Positions 8,139 to 16,606 of a stretch of DNA of 32,677 nt are shown here, piece after piece. Source of the stretch: Clostridia bacterium. Lineage in GTDB: Bacteria > Bacillota > Clostridia > Oscillospirales > CAG-272. Position numbers and translations under genes: made by a program. The first letter of the stretch is position 1. Each line of letters opens with the position of its first letter. A model generated the notes under the pieces. It was not told where the DNA came from. It was given only the letters and a program-made list of their open reading frames with translations, and did not search any database. Where the stretch lies: positions 1-32,677 of the forward strand of contig JAFTIH010000001.1 of assembly GCA_017456985.1 (NCBI GenBank), in the 5' to 3' direction.

Positions 8139-8714
8139 TTATTCCGTGCGGAAGACGATCCCGCCCTCGCTCATTTCCTCCACGATCGCCGCCGAGCAGA
8201 CGTCGTAGCCGAGCGCACGGATGGTCCTGCCGCCCATTTGGAAGCCCTTCTCGATCGCAATGCCGATGCCCGAAACCTCGGCACCCGCACACTGTACGAT
8301 GGAAATGAGTCCCCGCAAGGCACAGCCGTTGGCAAGAAAATCGTCCACGATGAGCACGCGGTCGCCCCGCTCAAGGTACTGCTTGCACACGATGACCGTG
8401 TTTTTGCATTTGTGGGTGAAGGACTCCACCTCGGCAACGTACACGTCGCCGTCAACGTTCAGCGTCTTGGATTTCTTGGCAAAAACAGCAGGCACGCCGA
8501 ACACACGCGCCGTCGCGCACGCGATGGCAATGCCCGACGCTTCCACCGTCAGGACCTTGGTGATGCCCTTTTCCTTGAAGCGCTCGTAAAAATACGCGCC
8601 AAGCTCATCAAGCAACGCCACGTCCATTTGATGATTCAAAAAGCTGTCCACCCTCAGGACGTCGCCGTCCTTGACCACGCCATCCCTTAAAATGCGCTCT
8701 TCGAGAAAATTCAT
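8139..8714 (-). CDS. xpt: Xanthine phosphoribosyltransferase
   Basis: A 191-residue enzyme that converts xanthine plus PRPP to XMP in the cytoplasm. It matches the Bacillus Xpt family over its whole length (about 190-195): LRVDSFLNHQMDVALLDELG near the N-terminus, VEASGIAIACATA, and the PRPP loop VLIVDDFLANGCAL followed by GIGIAIEKGFQ. Two in-frame ATG codons are present. CGGAG touches the first (8720) and lies 6 nt before the second (8714), so I take 8714. It leads the operon that also encodes the BMP receptor and transporter, so import and salvage would be made together. A 17-nt-spaced sigma-A promoter lies just upstream, with no purine riboswitch seen. Confidence 0.96.
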   Translation of the reverse strand: MNFLEERILRDGVVKDGDVLRVDSFLNHQMDVALLDELGAYFYERFKEKGITKVLTVEASGIAIACATARVFGVPAVFAKKSKTLNVDGDVYVAEVESFTHKCKNTVIVCKQYLERGDRVLIVDDFLANGCALRGLISIVQCAGAEVSGIGIAIEKGFQMGGRTIRALGYDVCSAAIVEEMSEGGIVFRTE

Positions 8715-8787
8715 ACGCATCTCCGTTCCGCATTCAACGCGCGCACGCGATGCACGCCGCGCAAGGATGCGATATTACGATGATAAA

Positions 8788-8816
8788 ATTATAGCATCTT
8801 CCGTCACTTTTGTCAA
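8788..8816 (-). promoter_or_regulatory. Consensus sigma-A promoter of the xpt operon
   Basis: On the minus strand a perfect TTGACA (8816-8811), a 17-nt spacer and a perfect TATAAT (8793-8788) precede xpt by about 75 nt. The short leader is too small for a purine aptamer plus expression platform, and I see none of its conserved loop sequences. Confidence 0.88.
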
Positions 8817-9028
8817 GAATTTGTCGAAAAAGAATGCGAAAAAAATCACAAAAAATTCAATTTTTTTGCGAACGTGCAAGGTTTCTCCGCACTTTTTGTC
8901 TTTTCTTGCGAAAAGCACGGTTTCTCCTTTGTTTTCGGCGTTTTTTCATCCTTATACTTGGCTTCCCCCCCCGTTCTTTTCTGCCAAAAGTGTGTCTTTT
9001 TTTGCGTTTTTTCAGTCATTCTCTGCTA
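8817..9028. other. T-rich intergenic stretch, no gene seen
   Basis: The divergent xpt-fucI interval holds long A and T runs, and the phrase GGTTTCTCC twice (8880-8888 and 8920-8928), preceded by GTGCAA and GCAC respectively. No frame here has a convincing ribosome site plus protein-like composition. Apart from the flanking promoters I see nothing functional. Confidence 0.4.
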
Positions 9029-9057
9029 TTGTAAACTCGGCAAATGCATGATAAAAT
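9029..9057 (+). promoter_or_regulatory. Promoter and hairpin leader of fucI
   Basis: TTGTAA (9029-9034), a 17-nt spacer and TAAAAT (9052-9057) form a sigma-A promoter. A small inverted repeat GCCCG-tttt-CGGGC (9070-9083) lies at about the start of the transcript and could be an operator or 5' stabiliser. The AAGGAGGA ribosome site is 7 nt before the ATG. Confidence 0.65.
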
Positions 9058-9117
9058 AAAATCAGAAGCGCCCGTTTTCGGGCAAATTGAACAAAAAAAC
9101 CCAAGGAGGATCTACTT

Positions 9118-10950
9118 ATGGCAAAGAACAGATACGTCGGCGGCTATCCCGTCATCGGCATCCGTCCCATCGTTGACGGTCGCCGCGGTCCTATGATGCT
9201 CCGCGAATCGCTCGAGCCCTTGGTATGGGCAATGGCAGAAGCGGCAAAGAAGCTTTTTGAGGAAAACCTTTTCTACTCGAACGGCGAGCCCGTCAAGGTC
9301 GTTCTCGCAGATACCTGCATCGGCCGCGTGCCCGAGGCTGCCGCTTGTGCGGAAAAGTTCAAGAAAGAGGGCGTTGACATCACGCTGTCCGTCACCCCCT
9401 GCTGGTGCTACGGCTCCGAAACGATGGATATGGACCCCCACACCATCAAGGGCGTATGGGGCTTTAACGGCACCGAGCGTCCCGGCGCGGTCTATCTTGC
9501 AGCCGTGCTCGCAGGTCACGCACAGAAGGGTCTGCCCGCATTCGGCATCTACGGCCACGAGGTGCAGGACAGAGACCAGGTTACCGAAATTCCCGAGGAC
9601 GTGAAGGAAAAGCTCCTTCGCTTCGCTCGTGCTGCCGTTGCGGTCGCGACGATGCGCGGCAAGTCCTACTTGCAGATCGGCTCCCAGTGTATGGGCATCG
9701 CAGGCTCGATCATGGATCAGGACATGATGGAAGCGTACTTCGGCATGCGCGTCGAGTCGGTTGACGAGGTCGAGATCCTCCGCCGTATGGAAGAGGGCAT
9801 CTACAACGAGGAAGAGTATCAGAAGGCGCTTGCTTGGACCAAGGAGCACTGCAAGGAGGGTCGCGACGACAACCCCGAGAGCGTCGAGTTCCTCGGCGAA
9901 GAGCGCCGCATCAAGTTCACCCCCGAGGAGAAGGAAAAGCAGTGGGAGTTCACCGTCAAGATGTATTGCATCATCAAGGATCTGATGGCGGGCAACCCCA
10001 ACCTTCCCGACGCCTTCGTTGAGGAGCGCGTTGGTCACAACGCCATCGCAGGCGGCTTCCAGGGTCAGCGTCAGTGGACCGACCATTGGCCCAACTGCGA
10101 CTATCCCGAGGCACTTCTCTCCTCTACCTTTGACTACGAGGGCGCACGCGAGCCCTTCACGCTGGCTACCGAGAACGATATTCTCAACGGTATGGGCATG
10201 CTGATGATGCGTCTGCTCACCCACCGCGCACAGATCTTTGCTGACGTCCGCACCTATTGGTCGGGCGAGGCGACCGAGCGCGTAACGGGCTACAAGCTCG
10301 AGGGCAAGGCGGCAGAGTCCAACGGTATCATCCACCTGCTCAACTCGGGCGCCGCTTGTCTTGACGCTTCGGGCGTTTGCACCGCCGAGGACGGCAACGC
10401 CACGATGAAGCGCTGGTGGGAGGTTACCGACGAGGATATCAAGAAGATGACCGACGCGACCGTATGGTGCGAGGCAGGCTTTGATAACTTCCGCGGCGGC
10501 GGCTTCTCCAGCCACTACACCACCAAGGCAGAGATGCCTTGCACGATGATCCGTCTGAACCTCGTTAAGGGTCTTGGCCCCGTGCTGCAGATCGCAGAGG
10601 GCTGGACGGTCAACCTGCCCGACGCCGTTTCGGATACGCTGATGGAGCGCACCAACCCCACCTGGCCCTGCACCTGGTTTGCACCCCGCTGTGACGGCAA
10701 GGAGGGCTCGCCCTTCAAGACCGCGTACGAGGTGATGATGAACTGGGGCGCTAACCACGGCGCGATCAGCTACGGTCACATCGGTGCCGACCTCATCACG
10801 ATGTGCTCGATGCTCCGCATCCCCGTTTGTATGCACAACGTACCCGAGGAAAAGATCTTCCGTCCCGCCGTTTGGAACGCATTCGGTATGGATAAGGAGG
10901 GTCAGGACTACCGCGCTTGCGCGACCTTCGGTCCCTGCTTCAAGAAATAA
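9118..10950 (+). CDS. fucI: L-fucose isomerase
   Basis: This 610-residue enzyme converts L-fucose (and D-arabinose) to the ketose and needs Mn2+. It follows Escherichia coli FucI closely from the start: IGIRPIVDGRRGPMMLRESL, TPCWCYGSETMDMDP, GFNGTERPGAVYL and KSYLQIGSQCMGIAGSI. The metal ligands are present with the expected spacing: Glu352 in ATEND, Asp376 in FADVRTYW and His547 in WGANHG. The C-terminus GQDYRACATFGPCFKK also matches the family. The gene has its own promoter and terminator, and no fuculokinase, aldolase or fucose transporter adjoins it, so the rest of the pathway must be elsewhere. Host mucin fucose is a likely substrate source if this is a gut organism, which is inference. 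Confidence 0.98.
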   Translation: MAKNRYVGGYPVIGIRPIVDGRRGPMMLRESLEPLVWAMAEAAKKLFEENLFYSNGEPVKVVLADTCIGRVPEAAACAEKFKKEGVDITLSVTPCWCYGSETMDMDPHTIKGVWGFNGTERPGAVYLAAVLAGHAQKGLPAFGIYGHEVQDRDQVTEIPEDVKEKLLRFARAAVAVATMRGKSYLQIGSQCMGIAGSIMDQDMMEAYFGMRVESVDEVEILRRMEEGIYNEEEYQKALAWTKEHCKEGRDDNPESVEFLGEERRIKFTPEEKEKQWEFTVKMYCIIKDLMAGNPNLPDAFVEERVGHNAIAGGFQGQRQWTDHWPNCDYPEALLSSTFDYEGAREPFTLATENDILNGMGMLMMRLLTHRAQIFADVRTYWSGEATERVTGYKLEGKAAESNGIIHLLNSGAACLDASGVCTAEDGNATMKRWWEVTDEDIKKMTDATVWCEAGFDNFRGGGFSSHYTTKAEMPCTMIRLNLVKGLGPVLQIAEGWTVNLPDAVSDTLMERTNPTWPCTWFAPRCDGKEGSPFKTAYEVMMNWGANHGAISYGHIGADLITMCSMLRIPVCMHNVPEEKIFRPAVWNAFGMDKEGQDYRACATFGPCFKK

Positions 10951-10966
10951 TCTGTCCCGACACAGA

Positions 10967-10999
10967 CGGGGCGCCGCTAGGGCGGCGCCCCGTTTTTTT
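10967..10999 (+). terminator. Strong terminator of fucI
   Basis: An 11-bp GC-rich stem, CGGGGCGCCGC (10967-10977) with GCGGCGCCCCG (10982-10992), has a TAGG loop and is followed by seven T. Confidence 0.93.
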
Positions 11000-11035
11000 C
11001 ACCGCGCAAAAGGCGGCACTTTTTGTAAAAAAGGC

Positions 11036-11064
11036 TTGCTTTTTGCGCCGAACTATCTTATAAT
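11036..11064 (+). promoter_or_regulatory. Promoter of the first metallophosphoesterase gene
   Basis: TTGCTT (11036-11041), 17 nt, then a perfect TATAAT (11059-11064). A GGGAGGA ribosome site precedes the ATG at 11112. Confidence 0.75.
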
Positions 11065-11111
11065 AAGCGAAGAAAGCAACTCAAAACCAGCCTTTTTCGG
11101 GAGGACCCTTT

Positions 11112-12806
11112 ATGACTATCTTTAAGACGAAAAACCTTTTGCGTCTTGCGCTTCTTCTTTTGTGCCTAGGCTTGTGCGTGACGCTTCTTTTCGCCTGCAA
11201 CGAGGGCACGGGCGGCGGCAACGGGGACGGCGGCGGCAACACCGACGGTGGCGGCAACGCGGGCGACGACAACGAAAACGACGAGGATGCGTATTTTATG
11301 GGAGTTATGCGAGAGCTTTTGGATTTCACCGTTACGGTAGAAGAGGGCAAAACGCCAGTCGTGCTCCATATTACGGACACGCAGATCATCGACGCGTCGC
11401 AGCAGCGCTACGCAACGCGCCTTTCTTCGACCCTTTATAACTATTGGCTTCCCGAAAACAAGGAGGCGCGGTGCTACGGCTACCTGCGCGAGCTCATCAC
11501 CAAGACCAAGCCCGACCTCATTCTCTTAACGGGCGACGTCGTTTACGGCGAATTTGACGACAACGGCTCGGCGCTGACCGATTTTATCGCCTTTATGGAG
11601 AGCTTTGGCATCCCGTGGGCGCCCGTCTTCGGCAACCACGAAAACGAGAGCGCCAAGGGCGTTGCCTGGCAATGCGCGCAGCTTGAGGGCGCGGAGCACT
11701 GCCTTTTCAAACGAAACACCCTGACGGGCAACGGCAACTACTCCGTAGGACTGGTACAGGGAGGAAAGCTTCTGCGCACCTTCGTGATGCTCGACGCAAA
11801 CGGTTGCTCGGGCGCCAGCGAGCAAAGCCTTGCCGACGGGCAGATGAAGACCACCTTCGGCTTTGCCGAGGACCAGATCACCTGGTGCAAAAAGCTCTTA
11901 AAAGAGGTGCGCTTTAATTTCCCCGAAACGAAGATCACCTTTGCCTTCCACGCCCAACTGCCGCAGTTTAGTACAGCGCTCAGCGAAAAGGGCTACGAGG
12001 CGGGTGCCTATATTGAGCGTCAGGACGGCGAGGAGGGCGACTTCGGCTACGTCGAAAGTCTGGCGTACAGCCCGATGAGCGCGGACTGCTTTGCCACCTT
12101 CCAATCGCTGGGCTGCGACTCGGTGCTCGTCGGACATATCCACACCGACAGCTACTCCGTCGTTTACGAGGGCGTGCGTCTGCAATACGGGCAAAAGTCC
12201 TCCACCTACGACCGCGTCAATTACGTCAACGCCTACGGCGAAATCGAAGGTGCGTATTACAGTACCGAAACCCCGCTCGTGGGCGGTACGGTCATGCCGC
12301 TTGCCGCGAACGGCGACTTCAAGGATCCCTATATCTACCTGTGTGAGGGGGCGGGCGGCGAGATCGATTGGGACAATTTTGAGCAAAAGCCCGTCGTTGC
12401 GGGGCTTGACCTATCCTCGTTAAACAGACAGTCCTCGCTCTCCCTCGCCACGGTGATGTTTGAAGGCACCGCGGCGTACCGAGTTACCGTCGGGGCGCAG
12501 GGCAAGCTTTATCTCCCCCAAGAGCAGATCGGTGAGGCGCAAACCCTCTCCTTCCGCGTCTTTATTCCCGCAGGCACGCCGACGCTGCGCTTAAACCACC
12601 TGCCCGAGCTTGCTTTGCAGCACACGGAAAACGGGGAAACGATCTATCTCGGCATCGGCGACGCAAAGGGCCTGGACTACACCGCCAAGCTCGGTATGTG
12701 GCAGGACGTTACGGTGGAGCTCTACGCGGCGGAAAACCCAACCGAGTTTTCCTTCATCTTCCCCACGAACAGCACCATCTATCTCTCGGCCGTCACCATC
12801 GAGTGA
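11112..12806 (+). CDS. Calcineurin-like metallophosphoesterase lipoprotein
   Basis: A 564-residue exported lipoprotein: a hydrophobic signal with lipobox LFA-Cys29, then a Gly/Asn/Asp-rich linker (31-60). The two-metal phosphoesterase core follows, with Asp89 in HITDTQ, GD (141-142), GNHE (174-177), His280 in FAFHAQ and GHIH (341-344). All ligand motifs are intact except that the usual DxH is DxQ. After about residue 395 comes a beta-rich domain of about 165 residues, perhaps for ligand or wall binding. Family members act on phosphomonoesters, diesters or nucleotides, and the substrate here is unknown. It has its own promoter. The next gene carries two further copies of its catalytic module but lacks the C-terminal domain. 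Confidence 0.88.
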   Translation: MTIFKTKNLLRLALLLLCLGLCVTLLFACNEGTGGGNGDGGGNTDGGGNAGDDNENDEDAYFMGVMRELLDFTVTVEEGKTPVVLHITDTQIIDASQQRYATRLSSTLYNYWLPENKEARCYGYLRELITKTKPDLILLTGDVVYGEFDDNGSALTDFIAFMESFGIPWAPVFGNHENESAKGVAWQCAQLEGAEHCLFKRNTLTGNGNYSVGLVQGGKLLRTFVMLDANGCSGASEQSLADGQMKTTFGFAEDQITWCKKLLKEVRFNFPETKITFAFHAQLPQFSTALSEKGYEAGAYIERQDGEEGDFGYVESLAYSPMSADCFATFQSLGCDSVLVGHIHTDSYSVVYEGVRLQYGQKSSTYDRVNYVNAYGEIEGAYYSTETPLVGGTVMPLAANGDFKDPYIYLCEGAGGEIDWDNFEQKPVVAGLDLSSLNRQSSLSLATVMFEGTAAYRVTVGAQGKLYLPQEQIGEAQTLSFRVFIPAGTPTLRLNHLPELALQHTENGETIYLGIGDAKGLDYTAKLGMWQDVTVELYAAENPTEFSFIFPTNSTIYLSAVTIE

Positions 12807-12860
12807 TCCCCCACTTTCAAAGCAAACGGCATCCCTCGCCGTAAAAACGAAATGCCATCG

Positions 12861-12889
12861 CCCCTCTCGCCGCGAGAGGGGCTTTCTTC
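12861..12889 (+). terminator. Probable terminator between the two phosphoesterase genes
   Basis: CCCCTCTCG-ccg-CGAGAGGGG (12861-12881) is followed by a mixed T/C tract (CTTTCTTCT), weaker than a pure T run. The next promoter begins right at its end. Confidence 0.75.
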
Positions 12890-12918
12890 TTGACTTTTCG
12901 TTCTATGCGTGCTATAAT
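12890..12918 (+). promoter_or_regulatory. Promoter of the tandem metallophosphoesterase gene
   Basis: TTGACT (12890-12895), 17 nt, then TATAAT (12913-12918). The 66-nt leader carries AAAAGGAGA before the ATG at 12985. The gene is therefore transcribed separately from its paralogue. Confidence 0.85.
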
Positions 12919-12984
12919 CATCTTACCAAAAATAAAAACGCGCACGCGCGCAAGCAAGACGGCACCCCGTCAAAAGGAGAACGT

Positions 12985-15378
12985 ATGAAACCTTGCATCC
13001 GCATCCTTTCCCTCTCGCTCGCCCTTATTTTGTGCTTCGGCGCCCTTATCGGCTGTAACAACACCACCCCGCCCCTTGATAACGGCGGTGGCGACGGCGG
13101 TAGCGGCGACGGCGGCAACACCCCGCCCGCCTACGACAAGCACGCGAAGCTCGAATCGCTTGACCCGTACCTGTACGACTTTCTCGATTTTGCCGTCGAG
13201 GTGGAGTCGGGCAAGGATCCCGTGGTCTTACAGATCACCGACACGGATATTATGGACGCCGCGCAAGCGCGCTACGAGGGCAGGTTCAGCGACCGCCTCG
13301 AAGCCTATTTTGCTACCGCAAATATGGAAGCGCGCGTTTACGGGTATCTACGCGAGCTGATCACAAAGACGAAGCCCGACCTCATCCTCGTGACGGGCGA
13401 TATGGTCGTGGGCGAGCTTGACGACAGCGGCTCGGCGTTTTCGTCCTTTCTCGCCTTTATGGAGAGCTTTGACACCCCTTGGGCGCCCGTATTCGGCGAC
13501 CGCGAGGCGGCATCCGCCAAGGGCATTGCTTGGCAATGCGCACAGCTTGAAGCCGCGGAATACTGTCTTTTCAAGCGCGGTACCGTCACAGGCAACGGCA
13601 ACTACGCCGTAGGGCTTGCGCAGGATGGCAAGCTTCTTCGCACCTTCGTGATGTTAGACACGAACGGCTGTGAAAACCCGTCCGAGCAAAGCAAAGCAGA
13701 CGGCGGGCTTGCAAACACCTTTACCCTTGCCGAGGACCAGATCGCCTACTTAGAGCAAACGGTCAAGCAGATCCGCATCCTCTCGAAGAATACGCGCTTC
13801 TCGACGGTGCATCACGCGCCCCTGCCCGAGGTCCTCACCGTCCTCTCCGACAAGCACTACGGGGCGGGATGTGACATCGACGCCCTCACCGATAAGGAGA
13901 GCGACTTCGGCTACGTCGGCACCACCGCCAAGGTCAAGCTGACGGGCAGCGTCTTCTCGCTCTTGGATACGCTGCGCATCGACTCCGTCTTCTTCGGTCA
14001 CGTCCACGCAAACAGCGCGTCGGTGGTGTATAACGGTGTTCGCCTGACCTACGGTCAGAAGTCCTCGGTATATGAATCGGCGAATTACGAGGACGCAGAC
14101 GGTGCGATCCGTCACGCGCTTTACAGCGAGGACACCCCCGTCGTGGGCGGCACGGTCATTCCCATTGACGCGACAAACGGAAAGATCAAGGATCCCTTTA
14201 TCCATCTTTGCGATGCGACACCCTACGACCCCGACGCTCCCGCCCTTACGTACGACAAATACGCGCACGCGGCGGGCGTTGACGAGCGTCTTTACGACTA
14301 TCTTGATTTCACGGTAGACGTCCCCGCAGGCAAGACGCCCGTGGTCTTGCAGATCACCGACCCCCAGCTGATGGACTCTACCCAACGCCGCCCGGGCAGA
14401 CTCTCGCAGTCGAGCATCGAACTGTACGTTCCCGCCAACCGCGACTTGCTCGTCTTTGACTACCTGAGCGAGCTCTTTACCCAAACCAAGCCCGATCTTA
14501 TCCTTCTGACGGGCGACATCACCTACGGCGAGTTTGACGACAACGGCAGTATGATGGCGGCATTCGTCAACTTTATGGAAGAGATGAAAATTCCCTGGGC
14601 GCCCATCATCGGCAACCACGAGGGAGAAACCAAAATGGGCGTCGGCTGGATCTGTGAGCTGTTCGAGGGGGCAGAATACTGCCTCTTCAAGCGCGGTACC
14701 GTCACGGGCAACGGCAACTACGCCGTGGGATTAACGCAAGGCGGCGAGCTTCTTCGCACCTTTATGATGCTCGACTCGAACGGTGGTAGCAACCCCAGCG
14801 CGCAAAGCCTGCTTGACGGTCAGGTCAAGACCTCCTTCGGCTTTGGCAAGGATCAGGTCACCCTCTTCACCGAAACGCTGAACGGCATCCACGCCGTCGC
14901 CCCCGACTGCCCCGTCACCTTTGCCATCCACGCACAGCTGCCGCAGTTTAGTACAGCGCTCCGCGAGAAGGGCTACGAGCTGGGCACCTATATCGAATAT
15001 GAAGGCGGCGAAGAGGGCGACTTCGGCTACGTCGGCAGTCTGTCGTCCAGTCCGATGAACGCGGACTATTTTGCCACCTTCAAGTCGCTGGGCGGCGACT
15101 CGGTGCTCGTCGGACACATCCATACCGCCAGCTACTCCGTCGTTTACGAGGGCGTGCGTCTGCAATACGGGCAAAAGTCCTCTGCCTACGAGCAGCTCAA
15201 TCATATCGATGCAAACGGCAACATCACCGACTCCCGCGCCGAGGATAAAACGCCCCTCGTGGGCGGCACGGTGATGCCCATCGACTCCGAAACGGGCGCC
15301 ATCAAGGATCCCTATATCTACCTCTGCGAAAATGCAGGCGGCAGCTACGATTGGGATAACTACGGCGCAAATCACTAA
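12985..15378 (+). CDS. Two-domain metallophosphoesterase lipoprotein, first domain lacking the GNHE motif
   Basis: A 797-residue lipoprotein (lipobox LIG-Cys24, Gly-rich linker 30-48) made of two copies of one module, about 50-410 and 423-797. Domain 2 keeps Asp459, GD (510-511), GNHE (543-546), His649 and GHIH (710-713). Domain 1 keeps Asp86, GD (138-139), His277 and GHVH (338-341) but has GDRE (171-174) where GNHE is required, losing the metal-ligand Asn and the catalytic His. Domain 1 is thus probably inactive or altered. Each module opens with a YD-LDF-V-V-GK-PVVLQITD phrase. The ATG at 12985 follows AAAAGGAGA; the frame is open further upstream but lacks a ribosome site there. The protein stops where the paralogue continues into its extra domain. 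Confidence 0.88.
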   Translation: MKPCIRILSLSLALILCFGALIGCNNTTPPLDNGGGDGGSGDGGNTPPAYDKHAKLESLDPYLYDFLDFAVEVESGKDPVVLQITDTDIMDAAQARYEGRFSDRLEAYFATANMEARVYGYLRELITKTKPDLILVTGDMVVGELDDSGSAFSSFLAFMESFDTPWAPVFGDREAASAKGIAWQCAQLEAAEYCLFKRGTVTGNGNYAVGLAQDGKLLRTFVMLDTNGCENPSEQSKADGGLANTFTLAEDQIAYLEQTVKQIRILSKNTRFSTVHHAPLPEVLTVLSDKHYGAGCDIDALTDKESDFGYVGTTAKVKLTGSVFSLLDTLRIDSVFFGHVHANSASVVYNGVRLTYGQKSSVYESANYEDADGAIRHALYSEDTPVVGGTVIPIDATNGKIKDPFIHLCDATPYDPDAPALTYDKYAHAAGVDERLYDYLDFTVDVPAGKTPVVLQITDPQLMDSTQRRPGRLSQSSIELYVPANRDLLVFDYLSELFTQTKPDLILLTGDITYGEFDDNGSMMAAFVNFMEEMKIPWAPIIGNHEGETKMGVGWICELFEGAEYCLFKRGTVTGNGNYAVGLTQGGELLRTFMMLDSNGGSNPSAQSLLDGQVKTSFGFGKDQVTLFTETLNGIHAVAPDCPVTFAIHAQLPQFSTALREKGYELGTYIEYEGGEEGDFGYVGSLSSSPMNADYFATFKSLGGDSVLVGHIHTASYSVVYEGVRLQYGQKSSAYEQLNHIDANGNITDSRAEDKTPLVGGTVMPIDSETGAIKDPYIYLCENAGGSYDWDNYGANH

Positions 15379-15403
15379 AAAAGAAAAGCGAGCGCAGTAT
15401 CGG

Positions 15404-15433
15404 AAAAGCCTTCCCCCTCGGGGAAGGCTTTTT
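15404..15433. terminator. Bidirectional-type terminator after the tandem phosphoesterase
   Basis: GCCTTCCCC-ctc-GGGGAAGGC (15408-15428) with four A before and five T after. Confidence 0.92.
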
Positions 15434-15472
15434 GCGTCGCGCCGTCGGTCGCGCTCTTTTTTTCATTTTCTC

Positions 15473-15501
15473 TTGTTTTTGCGAACGAAGTGTGGTACAA
15501 T
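15473..15501 (+). promoter_or_regulatory. Promoter of the asparaginase gene
   Basis: TTGTTT (15473-15478), 17 nt, TACAAT (15496-15501), then GAAAGGAG before the ATG at 15539. Confidence 0.7.
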
Positions 15502-15538
15502 AAGGGCGAAGAACAACCCTCTCCCGAAAGGAGTGCTT

Positions 15539-16516
15539 ATGAAGCTTTTATTCGTTTTCACGGGCGGCACCATCGGCTCCACCGTGTCGGGCGATACCGT
15601 TTCCCCCGACGGCGGCAAGCCCTATCTTCTGCTCCAAAAATACGCCGAGCGCCATCCGCTCGACTTCACCTACGACACCCTCTCCCCCCTTTACGAGTTG
15701 AGCGAGAACTTTTCGGGCGAGCAGATTTCCCGCATTTTGCAAACCGTCAGTATGAAAAACGGAGAATATGACGGCATTATCGTCACCCACGGCACCGACA
15801 CACTGCAATATACCGCCGCCGCGCTGGGCTACACGCTGGGCAACGACACCCCGCCCGTCTGCCTTGTCGGCGCAGGCTATCCGATGGAGGACGCGCGCTC
15901 AAACGCCATCCCCAACCTGCACGCCGCCGTCACCCTCATTCGTACGGGAAGCGCGCGCGGCGTGTTCGTCCCCTACAAGAACCCCGCAGACGGGGACACC
16001 CTCATCCATCGCGCCACCCGCCTTGCGGCAACCCTTCCCTTCGCGGACGCCCTCTATGCGGTGGACGGCGTGCCGTACGGCAGAGTGAATGCGGACGGCG
16101 CCTTCACAAAGGATCCCGCCTTCAAGGAGAAGCCCGACGCGCTCGGCGCGCCGACCGCTCCCGCGTTAGAGGCGACCGCGCCCATCCTTCGCGTCTATCC
16201 CCACCCGGGAATGCGGTATCCCGCCATCCCCGACGGCGTGCGCGCCATCCTGCTCGAAGGCTACCATTCGGGAACCGTCAACACCAAAAGCGCCGCCACG
16301 CACGCTTTTTTGCGCGAGGCAAACGCAAAAGACATTCCCGTCTTTCTCACGGGCGCGACGGGTGCGGCGGCATACGAGAGCATAGCCCCCCTTGCCGCCT
16401 ACGGCGTCACCCCGCTTTTGCGCATTGCCCCCATCGCCGCCTTTATGAAGCTGTGGCTGTACGGCGGCGCGGACGGCGAGCTGCTCCACACCCCGCGCAG
16501 CGGCGACCTCTTTTGA
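15539..16516 (+). CDS. ansA: L-asparaginase family protein (cytoplasmic type I-like)
   Basis: A 325-residue protein without a signal peptide, the length of type I asparaginases, which hydrolyse asparagine to aspartate and ammonia. Active-site motif 1 is FTGGTIGS (7-14, nucleophile Thr11) and motif 2 is VTHGTDTLQYTAAAL (82-96, with Thr86 and Asp87). The third conserved element, normally R-x-x-K with a catalytic Lys, reads HRATR (157-161), so the Lys appears to be Arg161. This may reduce or change activity, or the true Lys may align elsewhere. The ATG at 15539 follows GAAAGGAG by 5 nt; the frame is open upstream but runs through the terminator and promoter. It appears monocistronic. Confidence 0.88.
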   Translation: MKLLFVFTGGTIGSTVSGDTVSPDGGKPYLLLQKYAERHPLDFTYDTLSPLYELSENFSGEQISRILQTVSMKNGEYDGIIVTHGTDTLQYTAAALGYTLGNDTPPVCLVGAGYPMEDARSNAIPNLHAAVTLIRTGSARGVFVPYKNPADGDTLIHRATRLAATLPFADALYAVDGVPYGRVNADGAFTKDPAFKEKPDALGAPTAPALEATAPILRVYPHPGMRYPAIPDGVRAILLEGYHSGTVNTKSAATHAFLREANAKDIPVFLTGATGAAAYESIAPLAAYGVTPLLRIAPIAAFMKLWLYGGADGELLHTPRSGDLF

Positions 16517-16562
16517 TACCCCAAAAACCGCAAAACGCAAACCAAAGGTTTGCATTTTAAAG

Positions 16563-16594
16563 AAAAAACCGATTGCGTGAGCAATCGGCTTTTT
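16563..16594. terminator. Bidirectional terminator between asparaginase and the small membrane protein
   Basis: CCGATTGC-gtga-GCAATCGG with six A on the left and five T on the right. A second inverted repeat GCAAACC-aaa-GGTTTGC (16538-16554) lies just before it. It can serve both convergent genes. Confidence 0.92.
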
Positions 16595-16606
16595 CGTTTT
16601 CTTCGA

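Noticed and set aside
8721..8790. Purine riboswitch in the xpt leader
   Set aside because: The leader is about 70 nt and lacks the conserved loop sequences and a terminator/antiterminator pair.
9112..10836. 574-codon open frame antisense to fucI
   Set aside because: Shadow produced by GC-rich codon bias of fucI; no family features.
12610..12984. N-terminal extension of the tandem phosphoesterase
   Set aside because: The open frame overlaps the upstream gene, the terminator and the promoter; the lipoprotein signal and ribosome site start at 12985.
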